Source: Negativicutes bacterium (GTDB lineage Bacteria; Bacillota; Negativicutes; Sporomusales; JAOACF01). From it: a stretch of 33,162 nt of DNA. Positions 24,292 through 30,455 of this stretch are shown here, in pieces. The DNA lies in NCBI GenBank assembly GCA_026417995.1, contig JAOACF010000014.1, forward strand, positions 1-33,162. The letters are read 5' to 3'. The position numbers and the translations under genes are program-made. The notes beneath the pieces are model-generated. The model searched no databases and had not been told where the DNA came from. It saw only the letters and a list, made by a program, of their open reading frames with translations. Numbering within the stretch: position 1 is the stretch's first letter; the number at the start of each line of letters is the position of its first letter.

Positions 24292-24885
24292 CTACCTCCT
24301 CTGGCGAGGATACAGCAGCGTGCGGCACACCCAATCTGCGGCGAGAGCGACGCAAGTCGCAGTCAAACTTACCAGAATGGTCGCACCGACAATTTCAGAA
24401 GGATTGATCGAACCAGCAGCCGACCTGAGGGCAATAATCGTTGCCGGTACCAGCGTAAAGCCGGTGGTGCAAAGCGCCAGCAACGTGCACATCGCCTCAG
24501 AAGCGCTGTCGGCGTTCTTATTCAGCTTTTGTAATTCCTGCATGGCTTTGATCCCGAGCGGAGTTGCTGCATTGCCCAGTCCCATCATATTGGCGCTCAC
24601 CGTCATAATGATTGAGCCCATGGCCGGATGGCCCGGCGGCACGCTGGGAAACAGTAACCTGATCAAAGGACCAAGCGCCCGGGCAACAAGACGGATAACT
24701 CCAGCTTTTTCAGCGATTTTCATAATGCCAAGCCACAAGCACATGACGCCAATCAATTTAAAAGAAAGCAGCACCGCGCTTTCTGCGCCGCTGATCGCTG
24801 CCTGCGTCACAACATCAATCTTATTATTGATGGCGGCGTAAATAATCCCGCCTGCCATAAGTGCCAGCCAAATCGCGTTTATCAT
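24292..24885 (-). CDS. spmA: Spore maturation protein A
   Basis: SpmA is the partner of SpmB in spore-core dehydration. From the ATG at 24885 (MINAIWLALMAGG), which has GGAGGGG five bases upstream, the protein is 197 residues, the usual size; the 37 extra residues of the track ORF run through the dacB terminator and are not real. Visible family segments are LIGVMCLWLGIMKIAEKAG, MTVSANMMGLGNAATPLGIKAM and LCTTGFTLVPATIIALR, all in membrane helices. Just upstream, CATACGCT (24906-24913 on the minus strand) resembles a sigma-E -10 element without a clear -35, which would fit mother-cell expression. The terminator between dacB and spmA means this pair needs its own promoter. Confidence 0.95.
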   Translation of the reverse strand: MINAIWLALMAGGIIYAAINNKIDVVTQAAISGAESAVLLSFKLIGVMCLWLGIMKIAEKAGVIRLVARALGPLIRLLFPSVPPGHPAMGSIIMTVSANMMGLGNAATPLGIKAMQELQKLNKNADSASEAMCTLLALCTTGFTLVPATIIALRSAAGSINPSEIVGATILVSLTATCVALAADWVCRTLLYPRQRR

Positions 24886-24942
24886 GCACTCCCCTCCATC
24901 AATAGAGCGTATGACACTGCCTGGAGCGCTAGAACAAAAAAA

Positions 24943-24962
24943 GCCTAGCCCGAAGGCTAGGC
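24943..24962 (-). terminator. Intrinsic terminator of dacB, containing its stop codon
   Basis: GCCTAGCC-TTCG-GGCTAGGC followed by TTTTTTTG on the minus strand is a textbook terminator with a stable tetraloop. The TAG stop of dacB (24957-24959) lies within the first arm of the stem. It separates dacB from spmA. Confidence 0.95.
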
Positions 24963-26105
24963 AAAGTTGCGAATAACAAACGTAAAGAAACTCCATAGCG
25001 ATCCCCAGAGTAAACGGAACAATGATTTGCGTTCCACTTCTTCGACTGCTACCAGGTCAACCGATGATACCTCAACATTTTTATACATAACTTTCAGCGT
25101 CCCTAGCTTCTGACCGGCTTTAACCGGAGCTTCCACAGCCGTTGCAGTATTGACAACAGTGGTAAACTGTCCTTTGTCGTCTTCGGAGACCGGTACGGTG
25201 ATTGCCGCACTAGCTACCGCCTTAACATTATCTGTTTTGCCATTGTTTACGCGCACCGTCTTAAAAATATCACCCTTATGAAAAAGCGTGACCGGTTTTA
25301 CCTGGCTAAAACCATAATCCAACAGCGCCATCGAGTCTTCCCACATATAATCGCTGTCCAGTACGACCGCGATCAGTTGAATGCCATTGCGGCTGGCGCC
25401 CGAAACCAGACAGCGCCCGGCGGCTTCGGTATAGCCGGTCTTAACTCCATTACCACCTTCGTACCGCCAAAGCATTTTGTTTTCATTATAGAGTTCCCGG
25501 TCATGGTTTTTACCAGGCCAGGGGATAATCTTATGCTTGGTGCCGACAATTTGTGCAAATATGGGATTTTTGTAGCCATAAGCAGCTAATTTGGCCAAAT
25601 CATGAGCGGTGCTGTAGTGATTCGGATCAGGCAGTCCGCTGGAGTTGGTGAAATTAGTATTAACCGCTCCAATGGCATGGGCTTTTTCAGTCATGAGTTT
25701 CGCAAACTTTTCGACACTGCCGGAAATATGTTCCGCTACCGCGACGGTGGCGTCGTTGCCGGAAACCAGCATGATGCCATAGAGCATATCTTCCATTTTG
25801 AGCTGTTCACCGGCAGCCAGCCAGAGCGAAGAACCTTCCGTCGAAGCCGCGTTGGCACTCGTCGTCACAATATCATTCAAGTTGCCGTGCTCAAGCGCCG
25901 TAATCAGTGTCACCAATTTCGTGGTGCTGGCAGGATAGCGACGTTCTTCAGCATTCTTAGCGAACAACACCTTGCCGGTTGATGCTTCTATGACAACGGC
26001 TGATTTGGCGGAAAGGCTATCAATAGCAGCTGCCTGCGCCAGCGCTGAAGGCGCAAGCAGGAAAAAGACTAACAGGACGAGCGCAGTAATCGTCTTTTTG
26101 AGCAC
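24957..26105 (-). CDS. dacB: D-alanyl-D-alanine carboxypeptidase (PBP5-like, dacB/dacF type)
   Basis: This enzyme removes the terminal D-alanine from peptidoglycan pentapeptides. Catalytic motifs are complete: STTK with Ser60 and Lys63, SGN at 115-117 and KTG at 222-224. The C-terminal beta domain ends with a short hydrophobic, membrane-associating helix (FRLLWGSLWSFFTFVI). I take the GTG at 26105 as start: it has AGAAAGGA ten bases upstream and yields a clean signal peptide ending in ALAQAAA. The track ATG at 26141 falls on the predicted transcription start and so cannot be used. Location beside spmA-spmB matches the Bacillus dacB-spmA-spmB operon, so I use the dacB symbol; but the sigma-A promoter and own terminator suggest vegetative expression too, as for dacA or dacF. 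Confidence 0.93.
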   Translation of the reverse strand: MLKKTITALVLLVFFLLAPSALAQAAAIDSLSAKSAVVIEASTGKVLFAKNAEERRYPASTTKLVTLITALEHGNLNDIVTTSANAASTEGSSLWLAAGEQLKMEDMLYGIMLVSGNDATVAVAEHISGSVEKFAKLMTEKAHAIGAVNTNFTNSSGLPDPNHYSTAHDLAKLAAYGYKNPIFAQIVGTKHKIIPWPGKNHDRELYNENKMLWRYEGGNGVKTGYTEAAGRCLVSGASRNGIQLIAVVLDSDYMWEDSMALLDYGFSQVKPVTLFHKGDIFKTVRVNNGKTDNVKAVASAAITVPVSEDDKGQFTTVVNTATAVEAPVKAGQKLGTLKVMYKNVEVSSVDLVAVEEVERKSLFRLLWGSLWSFFTFVIRNFA

Positions 26106-26146
26106 TGTTGTTTGATCCTTTCTCAAGTTCTTACGAACCATTGTAT

Positions 26147-26175
26147 ATTATAGCTTTATTTTTTCCCGCCGTCAA
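26147..26175 (-). promoter_or_regulatory. Sigma-A promoter of dacB
   Basis: TTGACG (26170-26175) and TATAAT (26147-26152) on the minus strand are spaced by exactly 17 bases, matching the vegetative consensus at 5/6 and 6/6. The start site would be near 26140, giving a leader of ~35 bases to the GTG start. Confidence 0.8.
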
Positions 26176-26240
26176 AAAACTCTACATCAAGGCCGCGCTT
26201 GCCGGGAATAATAAATTCAAATTATAGGGAGGTGAATACA

Positions 26241-26429
26241 TTGGAAACACTCGATATTAAAACCGCACTGCGTACCACTTTGACACAAAAACAGGAATTG
26301 GTCCGCGACTATCAAACTTATGCCGAGCAGATAAACAACCCGGAAGTTTCCAAAATGTACCGGCATTTTGCAGAGGCGGAGGCGCTCCATGCCACTCAGA
26401 TTCAGAAAGCATTAGACCAGCTTCATTAA
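26241..26429 (+). CDS. Small two-helix ferritin-like protein
   Basis: This is a 62-residue acidic protein, one of only two plus-strand genes. The track ORF begins at 26199, but a TTG at 26241 has the strong site GGGAGGTG six bases upstream and starts at the domain itself (LETLDIKTALRTT). The sequence predicts two amphipathic helices, QELVRDYQTYAEQI and KMYRHFAEAEALHATQIQKALDQL. The AEAEALHA segment recalls the helices of ferritin-like/rubrerythrin proteins, but the size is only half of a four-helix bundle, so it would have to dimerise, and a complete metal-ligand set is not evident. It is transcribed divergently from dacB and has its own terminator. Function is unknown. Confidence 0.75.
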   Translation: METLDIKTALRTTLTQKQELVRDYQTYAEQINNPEVSKMYRHFAEAEALHATQIQKALDQLH

Positions 26430-26439
26430 AATGTATGAG

Positions 26440-26467
26440 AAAAGCCACACCTTAATGTGTGGCTTTT
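26440..26467. terminator. Bidirectional terminator between the ferritin-like gene and gerW
   Basis: AAAAGCCACAC and GTGTGGCTTTT form an 11-bp perfect stem around a 6-base loop, with T tracts on both strands. It lies 10 bases past the plus-strand stop and 20 bases past the gerW stop, serving both convergent genes. Confidence 0.9.
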
Positions 26468-26487
26468 AATACTTCCTGAATACTTCT

Positions 26488-26934
26488 TTAATGCTTATCC
26501 CTCGCTATTTCGGCGGTATCAGCCAATTGCTCCAGTTTATCCTCTTTCACTTTGTTGCAGGACATCATTTCCTGCACCTTAGCAATGACCTGGGGAACCA
26601 TATCAACAAGCCGGTCATAAATTACCGGCCCGTGAACCGGCAGAAAGCGCACGCCATTATTGGGGGAGCATACCAGAAAGCCAACCGGTCTTACGCTAAC
26701 GCCTGCGCCGCTGCCGCCGCCGAAAGGATGAGCGGCATGAATCTTATCATTACTCTCCTCTGTTTCATAGTCTCCGCCTCCTGCCGCAAAACCGAAGGCA
26801 ACCTTGGAAATAGGAATGATAACTGTACCGTCGGGAGTTTCTACCGTGTCACCTATGATCGTATTTACGTCTATCATTTCTTTAATACTTTCCATAGCCG
26901 TTTTCATGAGTCCCTGGATAGGGTGTTCAGCCAC
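26488..26934 (-). CDS. gerW: GerW/YtfJ family sporulation protein
   Basis: GerW (YtfJ) is a forespore-expressed protein needed for normal germination in Bacillus. The 148-residue protein has the family pattern: an N-terminal helix ending IDVNTIIGD, TPDGTVIIPISKVAFGFAAGG, the glycine-rich PFGGGSGAGVSVRPVGFLV, and a following hydrophobic helix region (VIYDRLVDMVPQVIAKV). The start is GTG at 26934 with GGAGG nine bases upstream and overlaps the DUF2953 stop by 8 bases. The DUF2953 (YtfI)-GerW (YtfJ) pair is also adjacent in Bacillus subtilis, so the two are probably a functional unit. The biochemical role is unknown. Confidence 0.95.
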   Translation of the reverse strand: MAEHPIQGLMKTAMESIKEMIDVNTIIGDTVETPDGTVIIPISKVAFGFAAGGGDYETEESNDKIHAAHPFGGGSGAGVSVRPVGFLVCSPNNGVRFLPVHGPVIYDRLVDMVPQVIAKVQEMMSCNKVKEDKLEQLADTAEIARDKH

Positions 26935-27601
26935 GTGTTACCGCCTCCTTACGAGTTAAAGTTAATAATCGGGTACTTGCACCTATAACATTGCCGAGTC
27001 GCAAACGAAATATACACGTCAGCTCAGTATCAAGCCGGTTTTCACCAAATGCCGGCGTAACACTGACCAATGGCTTTCGGTCAAATCCGATCCGCCGACT
27101 TAAGTGCTGAAGCAATAGTTGTTTGAGCGCCCAAACCGCGCCAATACCAACGCCGGTAAGCGCAGCGTCCTCGCTGCCCAGCCTAGTACGCCATTCGAAG
27201 TATTCACAATGCATGCCCTGCAGGATGCGATCCATAAAGTGATCCAACACCCTACGGTAATAGCGTATCGTGGAGAACAGCTTGCGGATGCGCCGGGGAT
27301 GCCGGATATAAAAGCGCAATACCCGCATAACAAACCGTTTCTCCCTTTGGGGATAGGTCTGGGTTTTTTCGCGGCCTCCGGCGCGAATTTCCGAGATCAG
27401 CCAGGTGTAATCCTGCCTGGTAAATTTGACCACCGGTACTTTTACTTGATATACCATCAAGTTTCGCAGTAGCCTTACTTCTACGGCGACATAATCATCA
27501 CTCTGATTGCGCCGGTAGTGGAGCGTAATATAGATATTGATACGGCTGAATAAAAAGAAAATGAGCAAATATGCTATTGCCGCAGCATATCCTTTATCCA
27601 T
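26927..27601 (-). CDS. DUF2953 (YtfI-like) membrane-anchored protein
   Basis: This 224-residue protein has an N-terminal membrane helix (AAAIAYLLIFFLFS), a short beta segment (INIYITLHYRRNQSDDYVAVEVRLL), a highly basic middle (KRFVMRVLRFYIRHPRRIRKLF), and a C-terminal domain with DAALTGVGIGAVWALKQLL typical of DUF2953. I chose the ATG at 27601 because GGGGGTG lies six bases upstream, in preference to GTG 27610 in the track. Its gene overlaps gerW by 8 bases, the same pairing as ytfI-ytfJ in Bacillus. It begins just after the scpB terminator, so a promoter should lie in the 61-base gap; I do not see a clear sigma-A or forespore type one. The role is unknown, possibly in sporulation together with GerW. 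Confidence 0.88.
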   Translation of the reverse strand: MDKGYAAAIAYLLIFFLFSRINIYITLHYRRNQSDDYVAVEVRLLRNLMVYQVKVPVVKFTRQDYTWLISEIRAGGREKTQTYPQREKRFVMRVLRFYIRHPRRIRKLFSTIRYYRRVLDHFMDRILQGMHCEYFEWRTRLGSEDAALTGVGIGAVWALKQLLLQHLSRRIGFDRKPLVSVTPAFGENRLDTELTCIFRLRLGNVIGASTRLLTLTRKEAVTRG

Positions 27602-27662
27602 GCCCATCACCCCCGCCAGCAGTAAGGTAGTGTCCCCTAAAACCTACCATTCCATGCAAAAA

Positions 27663-27682
27663 GGCAGCCTATTCCGGCTGCC
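27663..27682 (-). terminator. Intrinsic terminator of scpB, containing its stop codon
   Basis: GGCAGCC and GGCTGCC form a 7-bp G+C-rich stem with a 6-base loop, followed on the minus strand by TTTTTGCATGG. The TAG stop of scpB (27669-27671) lies at the junction of the loop and the stem. Confidence 0.93.
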
Positions 27683-28199
27683 CAGTATGTAAAAAGCTCG
27701 CTAATTCCGGCAAATCCTTTAACGAGTTGAGACCAAAGCATTTCAAAAATTCTTCGGTAGTTCCGTAAAGAATGGGACGCCCAATCGCCTCTTTGCGTCC
27801 CTGTTCGCGTATCAGCCTGCGCTCTAAAAGTGTACCCAGAACCCTGTCAACTTTAACGCCCCTTATACTCTCAATTTCTTGGCGCGTAATCGGCTGTTTA
27901 AAAGCGATGATTGCCAATGTCTCCAGGCTGGCCGGCGAAAGTTTAGCATCGCTCGGACGATCCAGTTTTTCCAACGTTGCCGCCAGTTCGGGCTTAGTAC
28001 ACAACTGATACCCGCCCGCTACCTCGACTATGGTTAAGCCGCGCATCGGATCCGCCAAGTCTTCTTTCATCTCGGCCAAAAGCAGCACGAGCTGCTCGGC
28101 AGGAACCTCCAGAATATCACTGATCTGGTTAAGCGCAAGCGGTTCACCGCTGGCAAACAATAAAGCCTCGATATGACCTTTTAGGTGACGGTAAAACAC
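27669..28199 (-). CDS. scpB: Segregation and condensation protein B
   Basis: ScpB is the winged-helix kite subunit of the SMC-ScpAB condensin complex that organises and segregates the chromosome. The typical N-terminal LKGHIEALLFASGEPL is followed by the first winged-helix domain, then TIVEVAGGYQLCTKPE and the well-conserved SPASLETLAIIAFKQPITRQEIESIRGV and TTEEFLKCFGL. The track start GTG 28211 sits directly against AAGGAG with no spacing, so the GTG at 28199 (12 bases from the site) may be the true start; the difference is only four residues. The scpA stop codon lies between, and the two genes are coupled. The protein is then about 176 residues, within the normal range. Confidence 0.95.
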   Translation of the reverse strand: MFYRHLKGHIEALLFASGEPLALNQISDILEVPAEQLVLLLAEMKEDLADPMRGLTIVEVAGGYQLCTKPELAATLEKLDRPSDAKLSPASLETLAIIAFKQPITRQEIESIRGVKVDRVLGTLLERRLIREQGRKEAIGRPILYGTTEEFLKCFGLNSLKDLPELASFLHTGQPE

Positions 28200-28207
28200 C
28201 CGGATTA

Positions 28208-28933
28208 TCACTCCTTAAGTGTAAGGTAAATGGCACCAAAACTTTTTTCCTGGGTGATGGTAATCCGTTTAAGGCGTATTAGTTCCAGCACGGCCAAAAA
28301 GGCAGCCACCATTTCGCTGCGACTACCTGAGCGGAGCAGCGTTTCGTCGAAACTTAGCCGGGAACGCTTGCTGCGCAGTAAATATAAAATATCATGCATT
28401 TTATCTTGAACGGTTATCTCTTCCCGGGCTACCAGGCCATAAGCATTTTCCGCCGCATGGCTCTCCCAGACCGCCGCAAAAGCCATCAAGAGGTCATCGA
28501 TGGTAAGGCCTTCCGGCAGCGGAATTTCTCTGGCGAGCTCTTGCCGCTGTCTGGTAAAGTATTGCCCGCGTATCTCTGCCATCTCGCCCAGCAGCGCAGC
28601 CGCCTCCTTAAACTTCTTATACTCAATAAGCCTGTCCACCAATTCCTGGCGGGGATCAATCCCTTCCTCCTCCGGAGGAGTATCCTTCGGCGGTTTTGGC
28701 AGCAGCATCCGGGACTTGATCTGCAGTAGCGTCGCCGCCATTACCAGAAATTCACTGGCAATTTCAATATTAAACTGCTCCATGGTCTTAATATAAGTCA
28801 GGTATTGCTCGGTGACCAATGCAACGGGAATGTCATAGATGTCAATCTGATTTTTATCAATGAGATGCATTAATAGCGCCAGGGGCCCTTCAAAGGTCTC
28901 CAGCCTGACAGTATAAGCATTACCGGCATTCAT
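28208..28933 (-). CDS. scpA: Segregation and condensation protein A
   Basis: ScpA is the kleisin that bridges the two heads of the SMC dimer. The 241-residue protein begins with the highly conserved YTVRLETFEGPLALLMHLIDKNQIDIYDIPVALVTEQYL, the SMC-neck-binding N-terminal domain, with a central acidic/proline-rich linker (PPKDTPPEEEG) and a C-terminal winged helix (VAAFLAVLELIRLKRITITQ) that contacts the SMC cap. The ATG start overlaps the stop of the M50 protease gene as ATGA, so it is translated together with that gene. No smc gene lies in the window. Confidence 0.97.
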   Translation of the reverse strand: MNAGNAYTVRLETFEGPLALLMHLIDKNQIDIYDIPVALVTEQYLTYIKTMEQFNIEIASEFLVMAATLLQIKSRMLLPKPPKDTPPEEEGIDPRQELVDRLIEYKKFKEAAALLGEMAEIRGQYFTRQRQELAREIPLPEGLTIDDLLMAFAAVWESHAAENAYGLVAREEITVQDKMHDILYLLRSKRSRLSFDETLLRSGSRSEMVAAFLAVLELIRLKRITITQEKSFGAIYLTLKE

Positions 28934-29550
28934 AAGATAAACGATACGATCGTTCGGATTAGCGTAGATAGCGCTATTTCCAGCGGCCGGGTGATCGTTC
29001 CGATAAATCCGATATACACAAGCCCCATCAAGATAAACGGGCCGTACTGCTCCATGCTCTGCAGCACGTATGCCTGCCTGCCGGGCAACAAACTCATTAA
29101 CACCTTCGACCCGTCAAGCGGCGGTATTGGCACCAAATTAAAAATTGCAAAGATGATATTGTAGACGTAAGTCAGCCGCAGTATCTCATACACAGGACCG
29201 GCCAGCAGTTGAAGCTTGCCTAAAATACCAATAACCAGCGCAGCCAGGAAAGCCAGCGCAATATTCGATCCTGGCCCCGCCAGCGATACATAAATCATAC
29301 CCTGGCGTCCGTTCCGAAAGTAACTGGGATTAACCGGCACCGGCTTCGCCCAGCCGAATTTAAACAACCACAACATAATAAGTCCGATGGGGTCGAGATG
29401 TGCCACCGGATTAAGCGTCAATCTTCCCATGAAGCGCGGTGTTGGATCTCCCATCCACACGGCTACCCGGGCGTGGGCATATTCATGAACCGTTAAAGCA
29501 ATCAGTAAAGCCGGGATGCGAAATACCATATCGGCGTCAAAACCGAACAC
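28930..29550 (-). CDS. Site-2 protease family (M50) membrane metallopeptidase
   Basis: This 206-residue integral membrane protein has the zinc-binding HEYAH at residues 22-26 in the first helix and the third-ligand motif PPLDGSKVL near residue 147, both typical of the small M50 (YwhC/SpoIVFB-related) group. AKPVPVNPSYFRNGRQGM and LAGPGSNIALAF are group-specific. Four to six helices are evident. It would cleave a membrane substrate; the substrate is unknown. Sporulation factor SpoIVFB is a relative, but this shorter housekeeping-type member is usually found beside scpA in Firmicutes. The start is GTG at 29550 with AAGGAGG seven bases upstream. It is the first gene of the protease-scpA-scpB unit and is divergent from the lipoprotein gene. 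Confidence 0.92.
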   Translation of the reverse strand: MFGFDADMVFRIPALLIALTVHEYAHARVAVWMGDPTPRFMGRLTLNPVAHLDPIGLIMLWLFKFGWAKPVPVNPSYFRNGRQGMIYVSLAGPGSNIALAFLAALVIGILGKLQLLAGPVYEILRLTYVYNIIFAIFNLVPIPPLDGSKVLMSLLPGRQAYVLQSMEQYGPFILMGLVYIGFIGTITRPLEIALSTLIRTIVSFIL

Positions 29551-29674
29551 TGTGTCTCCTCCTTATGCTAATAGCTATCTACTATTGTGTCACAGAATTC
29601 ACTGGTAGGCAAGGCGATTTAGGGAATAAATGGCGCAGGTGGCGCGCAACCTAATTATCAAAGGAGGGATAGTA

Positions 29675-30418
29675 TTGCATTTTTTGAAACGCATACCTGC
29701 TTTGGGTGTCTCGATCCTGTTTGCAGGTCTGCTGTTGAGCGCTTGCGGTATGTTTACGCCGGCGCCCAAGCCCGAGATCGGGCCTGCCGGCAAGCCCGTA
29801 GAATCAAAACCAAATCCACCGGTTATAGAACGTTTTTATTCGCCGCCGGCCGAAATGTATGATCTGGAAGCTCTAGCCGGCGCCATTTTTGAAGGTATTT
29901 ATAAAGAAAACTGGCAGCCGGCCGAGGAAAACCTCGCGCAGCTTCAAGTAACATGGCAGGATGTTAAGACCAGAGTAGGCAATAAAAAGGGTGTAAAAGA
30001 AGCAGATGAAGCGCTGGAAAAACTTACTGAAGCAGTCGCAGCTAAAAAGATTACCGCTTCCTACGAGGCACTGAACAAATTTATGGGAAGTGTAAGCGAT
30101 GTGGGAAAATCTTATAAGCTTTCGCCGGTTGCCGATGTTATCGGTGTGAGTAACAGCCTGCGCAATGTGAGTTTTTATGTCGAAGAAAAAAACTGGATAA
30201 AAGCTGCTTCGAAGGTGAAAGAACTGGAAGGCGTCTGGAATCATGCCAAACCAGCATTGGAGCAAGTTGGAATTTTAGGCGAAATTACCAAAACCCACGC
30301 CAAAATAAAGCAGCTCAAAGATGCGGTAAACGCCGAAAACAAGGGGGTAGCCGAAGAACATATCGCTTCGCTTAATGAAAGTTTGGGTTACATTCGTCAG
30401 TTTCACCGAGGAAAGTAA
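29675..30418 (+). CDS. Lipoprotein with duplicated Trp-containing helical module
   Basis: This is a 247-residue secreted lipoprotein. A TTG at 29675, six bases after AAAGGAGGG, is the likely start; the 15 upstream track residues are leader sequence. The signal peptide ends in the lipobox LLSAC with Cys24 as lipidation site, followed by a Pro-rich linker (TPAPKPEIGPAGKPVESKPNPP). The rest is predicted all-helical and consists of two similar ~75-residue modules: ENWQPAEENLAQLQVTW and KNWIKAASKVKELEGVW, in each of which two tryptophans are 14 residues apart (Trp80/94 and 174/188). It resembles DUF4363-type proteins, but I am not certain. It converges on spoVAF and shares its terminator. A plus-strand promoter is not obvious. 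Function is unknown. Confidence 0.8.
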   Translation: MHFLKRIPALGVSILFAGLLLSACGMFTPAPKPEIGPAGKPVESKPNPPVIERFYSPPAEMYDLEALAGAIFEGIYKENWQPAEENLAQLQVTWQDVKTRVGNKKGVKEADEALEKLTEAVAAKKITASYEALNKFMGSVSDVGKSYKLSPVADVIGVSNSLRNVSFYVEEKNWIKAASKVKELEGVWNHAKPALEQVGILGEITKTHAKIKQLKDAVNAENKGVAEEHIASLNESLGYIRQFHRGK

Positions 30419-30455
30419 GAAGTAGCTTGGCAGTCGCCAAGCTACTTCTTACTTT
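30412..30455. terminator. Shared bidirectional terminator, 20-bp perfect stem, with both stop codons inside
   Basis: A 20-bp perfect inverted repeat (AAAGTAAGAAGTAGCTTGGC and its complement) with a 4-base loop lies between two convergent genes. The TAA of the lipoprotein gene (30416-30418) is in the left arm and the TAG of spoVAF (30442-30444) is in the right arm. T tracts follow on both strands, better on the plus strand. Confidence 0.92.

Noticed and set aside
8311-27666. A 15-base identical sequence (CCATGCAAAAAGGCA) at 8311-8325 and 27652-27666, next to two terminators
   Set aside because: By a rough estimate one 15-base match is about expected by chance in 33 kb, and both copies are dominated by the terminator U tract. 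It is not evidence for a repeat family or an insertion element.
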